Of a stretch of DNA of 64,000 bases, positions 1 through 7,854 are shown piece after piece (positions within the stretch are counted from its first letter, which is position 1; each line of letters starts with the position of its first letter). The stretch spans positions 1 to 64,000 of the forward strand of contig JBCDAV010000023.1 in the NCBI GenBank assembly GCA_039184865.1, in the 5' to 3' direction. The notes under the pieces are model-generated. The model made no database searches. It saw only the letters and a list, made by a program, of their open reading frames with translations, and was not told the origin of the DNA. This DNA is from Thermohalobaculum sp039184865. Its GTDB lineage: Bacteria > Pseudomonadota > Alphaproteobacteria > Rhodobacterales > Rhodobacteraceae. The translations under genes were made by a program, and so were the position numbers.

Positions 1-1010
1 ATCTCGTTGTCGAAGTGGCCGATGTTGCCGACGATCGCCATGTCCTTCATCTCGCGCATGTGCTCGATGCGGATGACATCCTTGTTGCCGGTCGTGGTGA
101 TGAAGACGTCGGCGGTCGAGACGACATCCTCGAGCTGCACGACCTCGAACCCGTCCATCGCCGCCTGAAGCGCGCAGATCGGATCGATCTCGGTGACTTT
201 CACGCGGGCGCCCGCACCCTGCAGCGAGGCAGCCGAGCCCTTGCCGACATCGCCGTAGCCGCAGACGACGGCGACCTTGCCGGCCATCATCGTGTCGGTG
301 GCGCGGCGGATGCCGTCGACCAGCGATTCCTTGCAGCCGTACTTGTTGTCGAACTTCGACTTCGTGACCGAGTCGTTCACGTTGATCGCCGGGAACGGCA
401 GATGACCGTCGCGGCTCAGCTCGTAAAGCCGGTGAACGCCGGTGGTGGTCTCCTCCGACACTCCAACGATCTGATCGCGCATCTTGGTGAACCAGCCGGG
501 GCTCGCCTCCATGCGCTTCTTGATCTGCGCCTTGATGACGGTTTCCTCTTCCGAGCTCGGCACCGGAATGATGTCCTCGCCCGCTTCGGCCCGCGCGCCC
601 AGCAGGACGTAAAGCGTCGCGTCGCCGCCATCATCGAGGATCAGGTTCGGCCCGTCATCGAACATGAAGGACTTGTCGAGATAGTCCCAGTGCTCCTCCA
701 GCGTCTGGCCCTTGACCGCAAACACCGGAATGCCGGCGTCCGCGATCGCCGCCGCCGCATGGTCCTGCGTCGAGAAGATGTTGCACGAGGCCCAGCGCAC
801 ATCGGCGCCGAGTGCCGCCAGCGTCTCGATCAGCACGGCCGTCTGGATCGTCATGTGCAGCGAGCCGACAATCCGCGCGCCCTTAAGCGGCTGAGCGTCG
901 CCGTATTCCTCCCGCGTGGCCATCAGACCGGGCATCTCGGTCTCGGCGATGTCGATCTCCTTGCGGCCGAACTCGGCGAGAGAGATATCCTTAACGACGT
1001 AATCGGTCAT
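1..1010 (-). CDS. ahcY: S-adenosylhomocysteine hydrolase (5' part, runs off the left edge)
   Basis: Reversibly splits S-adenosylhomocysteine to adenosine and homocysteine in the cytosolic methyl cycle, using bound NAD. The first 336 codons are in the window, from an ATG preceded by an AGGAG ribosome site; the rest of the family's roughly 460 residues lies off the left edge. Visible are the start MTDYVVKDISLAEFGRKEID, substrate-domain segments such as LHMTIQTAVLIETL, an insert around SSEEETVIKAQIKKR that is typical of the long bacterial/plant form, NDSVTKSKFDNKYGC, and the NAD-binding glycine motif GYGDVGKG near residue 251. It is transcribed away from the FkbM gene. I looked for an SAH riboswitch in the 180-bp leader and could not make one out. 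Confidence 0.96.
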   Translation of the reverse strand, partial: MTDYVVKDISLAEFGRKEIDIAETEMPGLMATREEYGDAQPLKGARIVGSLHMTIQTAVLIETLAALGADVRWASCNIFSTQDHAAAAIADAGIPVFAVKGQTLEEHWDYLDKSFMFDDGPNLILDDGGDATLYVLLGARAEAGEDIIPVPSSEEETVIKAQIKKRMEASPGWFTKMRDQIVGVSEETTTGVHRLYELSRDGHLPFPAINVNDSVTKSKFDNKYGCKESLVDGIRRATDTMMAGKVAVVCGYGDVGKGSAASLQGAGARVKVTEIDPICALQAAMDGFEVVQLEDVVSTADVFITTTGNKDVIRIEHMREMKDMAIVGNIGHFDNE

Positions 1011-1191
1011 CTGGTGCTCCTGCTGGCCCGATCTGACAGGCTCTTTCGAAAAAACCCGGCGGCTATATCAGCGCGCGTGCGGTGCCACAATGCGCTATTG
1101 CGCGCGGGCTGGTGTGCGGCGGCGCGGCCAATCGACAGGTGCCCTGCGACGCCCTAACACCCGATAAAACCAGCGCGGAGAGACATCTTTT

Positions 1192-1917
1192 ATGCGAACG
1201 CTCGTGAAGCGCCTGACGCGTGGCTGGACCTTCACCCGCTCGGTCGAGATCGCGGGCGCGCGCCGGTGGCTGGTCGTCTCTCCCGATGCGCGCCTCGCCT
1301 ATCTCAAGCCGGGCTCCGGCGCCTTCGAACACGAACTGATCGACATCGCCCGCGTCTTTGTCGAGCCCGATACCGTCATCTGGGACATCGGCGCCAATGT
1401 GGGGCTGTTCTCGGTCGCAGCACTGGCCTTCGGCGCCAAGCAAGCGGTCGCCATCGAGGCCGACATCGTCATGGCAGCGCTCATCCGCCGGACCGCCCGC
1501 CTGCACGGCGACCGGATCACCGTGGTCCCGGCTGCCATTTCGGACCGTTGCGGGACCGCGTCGTTCCAGATCTCGGATGCCGGGCGCGCGTCTAACACCT
1601 TGCTCGGGACCGAGCGTGAGACCGATCAGGCCCGCCATCCGGTCGAAACCGTGCCGACGCTGACGATGGATGCGCTGCTCGAGTCTCAACCCGCGCCCGC
1701 TTTCATCAAGATCGACGTCGAAGGGGCCGAACACCTCGCGCTCGCCGGCGCCGAGGCGGTCCTCGCCCACAAGCCCGCGATCTATGCCGAGATTTCCGCC
1801 GATGTCCGCCCCCAGGTGATCCCGCTGCTCGAGCGTTTCGGGTACAAAGGCTACAATCTCGCCGGTGATCTGGTCGATGTCTGGAAAGCCCGCGACGTGC
1901 TGTTCCGGGCGGATTGA
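1192..1917 (+). CDS. FkbM family SAM-dependent methyltransferase
   Basis: A 241-residue class I methyltransferase of the FkbM family, which O-methylates sugars or small molecules; the substrate cannot be read from the sequence. The SAM-binding loop WDIGANVGLFS lies near residues 64-74, followed by an acidic strand end (AIEAD). The late family motif FIKIDVEGAEHLAL is near residue 171. A GGAG ribosome site precedes the ATG. The stop lies 5 bases before the ATG of the next gene, so it probably heads a three-gene operon with the HD hydrolase and the membrane-anchored protein. The family call is firm and the role is open. Confidence 0.88.
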   Translation: MRTLVKRLTRGWTFTRSVEIAGARRWLVVSPDARLAYLKPGSGAFEHELIDIARVFVEPDTVIWDIGANVGLFSVAALAFGAKQAVAIEADIVMAALIRRTARLHGDRITVVPAAISDRCGTASFQISDAGRASNTLLGTERETDQARHPVETVPTLTMDALLESQPAPAFIKIDVEGAEHLALAGAEAVLAHKPAIYAEISADVRPQVIPLLERFGYKGYNLAGDLVDVWKARDVLFRAD

Positions 1918-1922
1918 GGCCG

Positions 1923-2513
1923 ATGACCGCGCGCGCCTGGCAACGCATGCTTTCGGGACGCAGGCTCGACCTGCTCGACCCCTCGCCGCTGGATATCGAG
2001 ATCGAGGACATCGCCCACGGGCTCGCCCGGGTCGCGCGCTGGAATGGCCAGACCCTCGGCGCGCACCCCTACTCCGTGGCCGAGCATTCGCTGCTGGTCG
2101 AGCAGATCTTCGGCATCTACCGCCCCAAGGCGTCGACCGCCGAGAAGCTCACCGCGCTTCTGCACGATGCGCCGGAGTACGTGATCGGCGACATGATCTC
2201 GCCCTTCAAGGCGGCGATCGGCATCGACTACAAGGCCTTCGAGGCGAAGCTGGAGGCCGCCGTCCATCTGCGCTTCGGACTTCCTGCGATCCCGGACGAA
2301 GCGCTCAAGAAACAGATCAAGCGCGCCGACCGCGCCTCGGCTTACTTCGAGGCGACACAGCTTGCCGGGTTCACCGAGACCGAGGCGACGAAGTTCTTCG
2401 GCCGCCCCCGCTTCAAGGGCGCCGACGGGATCGGGCTGGACCCCCGGCCGACCCAGACGGTGCAGGCCGCCTTCGTCGACCGGTTCGCGCAGCTCTACCG
2501 GAGCCTCACGTGA
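1923..2513 (+). CDS. HD-domain hydrolase (YfbR-like)
   Basis: A 196-residue protein of the HD phosphohydrolase superfamily, resembling the YfbR-type 5'-nucleotidase group. The metal-binding residues are visible as His in VAEHSLLV and the paired His81-Asp82 in LLHDAPEYVIGD, with a downstream Asp in IKRADRASAYFEA. I chose the ATG at 1923 over an in-frame TTG nine bases upstream because the protein then starts just after the fkbM stop. Its end overlaps the GTG of the next gene (GTGA), so translation is probably coupled. YfbR-like proteins remove phosphate from dNMPs; that role here is by family only. Confidence 0.8.
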   Translation: MTARAWQRMLSGRRLDLLDPSPLDIEIEDIAHGLARVARWNGQTLGAHPYSVAEHSLLVEQIFGIYRPKASTAEKLTALLHDAPEYVIGDMISPFKAAIGIDYKAFEAKLEAAVHLRFGLPAIPDEALKKQIKRADRASAYFEATQLAGFTETEATKFFGRPRFKGADGIGLDPRPTQTVQAAFVDRFAQLYRSLT

Positions 2514-3160
2514 TCTATCTCTGGCGCTTCTTCATCGGCGGGCTGACCGCCTTTTTCTTTGGCCTCGCGGCGCTGTTCTTTATCGCGCCGCTGTTGCCGG
2601 GGGATGCGCCCGTCACCGGGTCCGCGGCCATCAGGTCCGAGCCCGAGGGTCCGGACGCCCGCCGCCACTATCTGCCCAACGGCGTGTCCATCGCGACACG
2701 GTCCGACTGGCCGCTGATCGCCGGCGAGAACCTGCACCAGTTTGATCGCTTCGGCCTGTCCGCGCGGGCCGGCGACGACACGCGCATTCTGCTTGCCGTC
2801 GCCGATGCCGGGACGCCCGAGTTGATGTCGGGCGTGCTGATCCTGATCGACGCGGGAGACACAAGGACGACGGCACAGAAGAAGCTTCAGGCCTTCATGG
2901 ACCGCATTCGCCCCAAGCTGACCGAGGCGACCGTGATCCACGAGGCCCAGCCGACCGAGATCGCCGGTTTCGGTGCCGCCTGGGGTGGCTTTCGGGCGGT
3001 TCAGGAAGGCCGGATCGGCCGGCGCACAGTGCAGGCACGCGCCCACATCGTTCACGTCGACCGCCGCGCGGTGCTTGCCATCGGCGTCTCGATGATCGGG
3101 TCTGCTGCGGGCAACCAACTGAACGCCATGCTCGAGACGCTGCGCGCCGAACGATCCTAG
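2510..3160 (+). CDS. Membrane-anchored protein of unknown function
   Basis: A 216-residue protein that I do not recognise. It begins at a GTG overlapping the HD hydrolase stop by 4 bases. A hydrophobic N-terminal segment (about residues 8-28, FIGGLTAFFFGLAALFFIAP) looks like a single membrane anchor or uncleaved signal. The rest is soluble and should face the periplasm, with no cysteines or catalytic motif that I can name. The tight coupling to the HD hydrolase and FkbM genes suggests a shared transcript but not a function. Confidence 0.7.
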   Translation: MIYLWRFFIGGLTAFFFGLAALFFIAPLLPGDAPVTGSAAIRSEPEGPDARRHYLPNGVSIATRSDWPLIAGENLHQFDRFGLSARAGDDTRILLAVADAGTPELMSGVLILIDAGDTRTTAQKKLQAFMDRIRPKLTEATVIHEAQPTEIAGFGAAWGGFRAVQEGRIGRRTVQARAHIVHVDRRAVLAIGVSMIGSAAGNQLNAMLETLRAERS

Positions 3161-3381
3161 CATGCCTCCAAGCGACCGCTCCTGTCGGTGCCACAGCATC
3201 GGCGGGTCCATCCTTCGTCTCCACCCTCGGCCCGCGCGGTCCTTGCTTACTCTATCATCGCTCCGAAACAAAGACGGGCGGGTTTTCGAATGCGCTGAAC
3301 GCATGCAATCACTGGTGCCAAGCTGTGCTGCCGTCCTATAAACGTCGCGACGCCCCCAGTTGATCATCACAGGACCGCTCC

Positions 3382-4362
3382 ATGAACTACCGCCTGCTCG
3401 GCCGCACCGGCATTCGCGTCTCGCCACTCTGTTTCGGCGCCATGTCCTTCGGGGCGGAAGCCGACGAGGCGATCTCCGCCGATCTCTATAAAACCGTGCG
3501 CGAGGCTGGAATCAACTTCATCGACTGCGCCGACGGCTACACCAAGGGTGCTGCTGAAACTATCCTCGGTAACCTCATGGCGCACGAGCGCGACGAGTTG
3601 GTGATCACCACCAAGGTGTTCTCGCCGATGTATGCCGAACCCAATTCCGGAGGCTCCTCGCGCCGCCACATCACCCGTGCAGTCGAGGACTCACTGCATC
3701 GCCTGCGCACCGACCGGGTCGAGGTCCTGTTCTTGCACCATCACGACGGCTCGCTACCCTTGGAGGAAAAGCTGCGCACCATGGAGGACCTCGTGCGCTC
3801 CGGCAAAGCCCTGCATGTCGGTATTTCCAACTATTCAGCCTGGCAGATCGCGCTCGGCCTTGGCATCCAGGACCGCCACGGCTGGTCGCGCACGGACGTG
3901 CTGCAACCGATGTACAGCCTCGTCAAACGCCAGGTCGAAGTCGAGATCCTGCCGCTCGCGGCCGACCAGGGCCTCGGCGTGATCACCTACTCCCCCATCG
4001 GTGCGGGCCTGCTGTCCGGCAAATACCGCGGCCAGAAGGCCGGTCAGGGTCAGGGTGCAGGCCGCCTCGGCACCAACGAGCGCTACGCCAAGCGCTATTC
4101 GCTCGATGCAATGCAGGAGACTGCCGACGCCTTCGTCGATTACGCCGAGGCAAAAGGCATCCACCCGGTCACGCTGGCGGTCGCCTGGGTCGGCTCCAAC
4201 CCCGCGATCACCGCGCCGATCATCGGCGCCCGCTCGGTCGAGCAGATCCAGCCTGCCCTCGCCGCCGCCGAGTTCGACATGACCCCAGACATGCGCGCCG
4301 AGATCACGGCGCTCAGCCCGCCACCACCCTCTGCCACAGATCGGATCGAGGAGGCAAATTAG
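3382..4362 (+). CDS. Aldo/keto reductase
   Basis: A 326-residue NADPH-dependent aldo/keto reductase of the L-glyceraldehyde-3-phosphate-reductase/YajO-like branch. The start MNYRLLGRTGIRVSPLCFGAM is the classic first strand. The active-site Asp and Tyr are in FIDCADGYTKGAAE, the Lys in ITTKVF, and the His in VLFLHHHDGS. The cofactor loop TYSPIGAGLLSGKY is also present. Length is normal for the family. It stands alone: about 220 bp of gene-free DNA lie upstream and the next gene is about 150 bp downstream. The natural substrate is unknown. Confidence 0.93.
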   Translation: MNYRLLGRTGIRVSPLCFGAMSFGAEADEAISADLYKTVREAGINFIDCADGYTKGAAETILGNLMAHERDELVITTKVFSPMYAEPNSGGSSRRHITRAVEDSLHRLRTDRVEVLFLHHHDGSLPLEEKLRTMEDLVRSGKALHVGISNYSAWQIALGLGIQDRHGWSRTDVLQPMYSLVKRQVEVEILPLAADQGLGVITYSPIGAGLLSGKYRGQKAGQGQGAGRLGTNERYAKRYSLDAMQETADAFVDYAEAKGIHPVTLAVAWVGSNPAITAPIIGARSVEQIQPALAAAEFDMTPDMRAEITALSPPPPSATDRIEEAN

Positions 4363-4514
4363 GGTGATGGCATTCAGCGTTATAAAGACTGACTATCTGA
4401 TCAGCGACATCGGATTGATTAAAAGATCCGTAGTTGGTTTGTCATCCAGTCAATTCTATGGTTAAATCAAAGATACGATCTCGTGACGTCATTAATTTTA
4501 ACAAGTTAGCTGAA

Positions 4515-5843
4515 ATGATGCGTCTTATAAAAATCTCGTTGACCCTCATCGCGTTATTCATAGCGGGGTTCGATCAACCCGCCCATGCTGGCAGGGTCCA
4601 CGATTGCTCACAGACACCAGCTTTCAATGAGGCGCTAGAGCAGTATTTTTTTGCGAGATACTGCCAGACACGCGTGATCAGCGGCTTCTCGACCCGATGG
4701 CTGCCGTCTGACAGCGAAACCGTCCTCAAGCTCCCGCCTCTGCAAGATCGCTACAGATATCTCGGATATTGGACCAAAGATTCGGTCTTCGAGGAACTGT
4801 TGCGGCAGCTTGAGAACGTCGAGGATAGCTCGAACACCACCCGTATCGAACAGATCGAGAGCCAGCTTAGGAATGCGCTGAAGCAGCGCCAAATAACCGA
4901 GTCCCTCGACGCTGACGGAAACAGTCTGTTCCAGATCAGGGCTCCGGAAAGCAGTGAAGCAGGTGATTATCACTATGTGCTTGTCGCGTATGACGATGAC
5001 CAGACGCTGAAATTCGCAAGCCGTGTCAGTGCGAAGGTGGTATCAGCCCAGGCCGGTATGATCGCGGGCATCATCGCCGCTGTGGTATGTTTCGTATGGC
5101 TGTTGGTTCTGCCAAGATTTACGAAGAAACGCTTGTTCGAGGGTGCCGATGGCCGCATGAGCCTGGCGAATATCCAGATCGCCTGGTTCAGCGCAATTGT
5201 CCTCGTGACTATGGCCTACGTTGTTACGCGCACCGGTGAGCTCGGTGAACTCTCGAACGATGTGCTTCTGTTGCTGGGGATTACTGCAGCAGGCAGCGCG
5301 GCGGCGAAGGTTGGCGATGGTTTGAGCCTCCACCTAAAGAGTGAAAACCGACTGTTGCTGATCACGGCAGGCTGGTTGCCTGACGAGCAGAAGTACGAGT
5401 TTTCGCAGCTCTTCCGCGATCCCGGCGGTCGGACAGACGTGTCCCGGGTGCAGGCGTTCGGCTTCTCGCTGATCGTCGGCGGCTACCTGTTTATAACGGG
5501 CTTGACCGGTCTGGCGGACGTCGATTTGCCCGACGGGATCCTTGCGCTGCTCGGGCTCAGTCAGGCGACCTATGTCGGGATGAAAGCGGCGAGTGCGCAG
5601 ATGTTCGGCGATTTTAACAAACACATGACGGATCTGACACAGTCGCTTGATGGCATCAGCCCGCAGCGGATCAAGAAGATCTTTACCAACATTGCAAGCG
5701 CTCAGGATTATCCGGCGGCGGTCGGCAATGTGACGACTGCTGCGGACATCAAAGAACTGATCGATAGCAAGGTGTCAAAGGCAGAAATCCACTTCAAAGA
5801 TGTCTACAACGAATGGCCCCAGGGCGGACCGCGCTTCCAGTGA
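4515..5843 (+). CDS. Multi-pass inner-membrane protein, function unknown
   Basis: A 442-residue protein from the chosen ATG. The start is uncertain: in-frame ATGs occur at 4458, 4515 and 4518. I prefer 4515 because it opens directly on a signal-like stretch, MMRLIKISLTLIALFIAGF, ending at AHA. An extracytoplasmic domain of about 160 residues follows, then several membrane segments (GMIAGIIAAVVCFVWLLVLP, IAWFSAIVLVTMAYVV, NDVLLLLGITAAGSAAAK, FGFSLIVGGYLFITGLTG, DGILALLGLSQATYVGMKA) and a soluble tail. Upstream DNA and the gene itself are visibly AT-richer than the neighbours, which hints at transfer. No family name recognised. Confidence 0.75.
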   Translation: MMRLIKISLTLIALFIAGFDQPAHAGRVHDCSQTPAFNEALEQYFFARYCQTRVISGFSTRWLPSDSETVLKLPPLQDRYRYLGYWTKDSVFEELLRQLENVEDSSNTTRIEQIESQLRNALKQRQITESLDADGNSLFQIRAPESSEAGDYHYVLVAYDDDQTLKFASRVSAKVVSAQAGMIAGIIAAVVCFVWLLVLPRFTKKRLFEGADGRMSLANIQIAWFSAIVLVTMAYVVTRTGELGELSNDVLLLLGITAAGSAAAKVGDGLSLHLKSENRLLLITAGWLPDEQKYEFSQLFRDPGGRTDVSRVQAFGFSLIVGGYLFITGLTGLADVDLPDGILALLGLSQATYVGMKAASAQMFGDFNKHMTDLTQSLDGISPQRIKKIFTNIASAQDYPAAVGNVTTAADIKELIDSKVSKAEIHFKDVYNEWPQGGPRFQ

Positions 5844-6283
5844 TGGTGCTTCCGATCAGACCTTTACATTTAGTGCGCGGCCACTGAGTCTTGTACCGTG
5901 TCTCGCGATAACTGGATTCTAAACGCGATCGCTGCCGGCCAAGTCACTCATCGCTGACGCGAGCAGCGGCTCTTTATTTGCGATCATTGTATCTTGCGTC
6001 TCGTAAATGCCGACTCTGCTGCATTGCAAGAAACGTATCACCTATGCACGGCTCGACATAGTCGGAGAGGCTGGCGCCCTGCTTGAACCGGCCTAGTGGT
6101 CGGGAATCGGCGTCAGTGTTTTCGCTTCATTGACTCCGAACAATCTTGTCTCCCAAGAAGAACTGCGAAGAGTCAATAGCAATCCTAGTTGGTCTTTAAC
6201 TCGCAATCGCGCTTTGTTCGTTTCCGTGCTTCGCTTGCGCCGTCCATGATCCTCCGGCACACTTGCCGCATTTGGAGGACCAG
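5844..6283. other. Gene-free stretch, 440 bp
   Basis: No open frame here looks like a gene on either strand. Base composition is closer to balanced than the surrounding GC-rich genes. It must hold the promoter of the radical SAM gene; the only clear signal is a GGAGG ribosome site at 6274-6278. Confidence 0.6.
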
Positions 6284-7570
6284 ATGCATATCGTGTTTCT
6301 CGAATTGGACACCGACTCGGAATGGGCCGTCTGTTCGCTTGGGCCGTCTTTCCTCGCCGCCGTGGCGCGCGAGAAGGGCCACACCGCCGAGATGCTGCGA
6401 ATTCCGCACGACCAACCCATCGACGAGATCACCGCCCGCACCCGGGAGGCCAACCCCGACCTGATCGGCATCTCCATGACTTCGCGCCAGTGGCTCCGAG
6501 CGCAACAGATCGCCCCCGCAGTCCAACCCATCGCCCCCGTCCTCGGCGGCGGTCTCCACGCCACGTTCTCCCCGGACGCAATCCTACGCGAGCCCGGCTT
6601 CGACGCGGTCTGCCTCGGCGAGGGTGAGGGCCCGTTCGCGAAGCTCCTCGACCACATGGCGGAGGGCAACGCGCTCGCGGACGCGCAGATCCAGAACATC
6701 TGGCTCAAGGGCGGCCGGCATCCCGGCATCGCGCCACCCATCGAGGACATCGACACTATCCCCTTCATGGCCCGCGACATGCTCGACGAACGCTGGGGCG
6801 TCGTCCACATGACCACCCAGCGCGGCTGCCCGTTCCCCTGCACCTACTGCGCCGCGCGCATGTACGACCAGCTATATGATGGCATCGGCAAGTACGGCCG
6901 CCGCCGCTCGCTCGAAAGCGTCCTCACCGAGCTCGAGACCATCCGCGATGCCGACCAGCTTTCCTACGTCATCTTCCTGGACGACACCTTCACCATCAAC
7001 CACCCCTGGGTCTTCGAGTTCTCGCGCGCGTTCCCCGAGCGCATCGGCGTCGGCTTTTCGCTACACGCCCGCGCCGAGACCATGAACCCCAAGCTGATCG
7101 CTGCCCTCGCGCACGCCGGCTGCAAGCACATCGTCTACGGCGTCGAGAGCGGCTCGGAACGCATCCGCCGCGAGGTCATGAAGCGCCCCGTCACCAACGA
7201 ACGCCTGATCGAGGTCTTCGACCGCACCAAGGACGCCGGTATCATGGTCACCGCCAACTACATGATGGGCGTGCCGGGCGAGACCGTCGAGGACATGCAG
7301 GCCACCATTGACCTGCATCACCAGCTCAAACCGCTCGATTTCGGCTACTTCGTCTTCTACCCGTTCCCCGGCACGGCCCTGTTCCAGACCTGCAAGCAGC
7401 GCGGCTACCTGCCCGAGGACTGGTGGAGGATGCCCGCCCGCCACGACCAGTCGATCCTGACCCTGCCCGAGATCAGCCAGGACGACATCTCAGAGAAATT
7501 TGCCCAGTGGAGCGAGATCCGCGAGGCCACCCAAATCGAGCGCACCGGGGCCGCCATGGCCGCGTGCTGA
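6284..7570 (+). CDS. B12-binding-domain radical SAM protein
   Basis: A 428-residue radical SAM enzyme with an N-terminal cobalamin-binding-type domain (about residues 1-130, including PDLIGISMTSRQW and PVLGGGLHATF). The core domain follows, with the 4Fe-4S motif C182-x3-C186-x2-C189 (GCPFPCTYCAAR). GVESGSERIRREV and NYMMGVPGETVEDM are standard downstream radical SAM segments. I chose the ATG at 6284 because a GGAGG ribosome site sits 5 bases before it. Relatives of the BchE/HpnP type methylate or rearrange lipids, tetrapyrroles or secondary metabolites. There is no biosynthetic neighbour to choose among these, so the substrate is unknown. Confidence 0.9.
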   Translation: MHIVFLELDTDSEWAVCSLGPSFLAAVAREKGHTAEMLRIPHDQPIDEITARTREANPDLIGISMTSRQWLRAQQIAPAVQPIAPVLGGGLHATFSPDAILREPGFDAVCLGEGEGPFAKLLDHMAEGNALADAQIQNIWLKGGRHPGIAPPIEDIDTIPFMARDMLDERWGVVHMTTQRGCPFPCTYCAARMYDQLYDGIGKYGRRRSLESVLTELETIRDADQLSYVIFLDDTFTINHPWVFEFSRAFPERIGVGFSLHARAETMNPKLIAALAHAGCKHIVYGVESGSERIRREVMKRPVTNERLIEVFDRTKDAGIMVTANYMMGVPGETVEDMQATIDLHHQLKPLDFGYFVFYPFPGTALFQTCKQRGYLPEDWWRMPARHDQSILTLPEISQDDISEKFAQWSEIREATQIERTGAAMAAC

Positions 7571-7854
7571 AGGCACCACCAAGCTGAACGAACGAGGCAC
7601 CGCTTCCCCCGCACCGCCCGGCCCTACTGAGCCCGATGCCTCAAGAAACGTCCTAAAAAAATCATCTGGCGCCGGACGCCGGAGGACTCTTTCAGCCCGG
7701 AATCAAGTCGCGCAGCGATGCCGGGCCGCGCCCGACCGCCCCCACGGGCGGGCGCATCTGCACATTCAATGATCCGTTCGAATGCCGGGAGGGGCGGCAC
7801 CATAAAACGCCCGCCACAAACTTCACATGCACCCACCCTCGGCCGGTCGCGGCC
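7571..7854. other. Intergenic, convergent, no gene seen
   Basis: This 284-bp gap lies between the converging radical SAM and leucine-rich-repeat genes. Short open frames on both strands have no recognisable product. It presumably contains the two terminators, but I see no hairpin followed by a T run. Confidence 0.5.

Noticed and set aside
15..1157. Plus-strand long open frame across ahcY
   Set aside because: It is the antisense of a clearly conserved enzyme and has the low-complexity Arg/Asp/Leu content typical of antisense frames in GC-rich DNA.
1011..1191. SAH riboswitch in the leader of ahcY
   Set aside because: I read the reverse strand for the expected conserved core and stems and could not fit them; only a ribosome site is clear.
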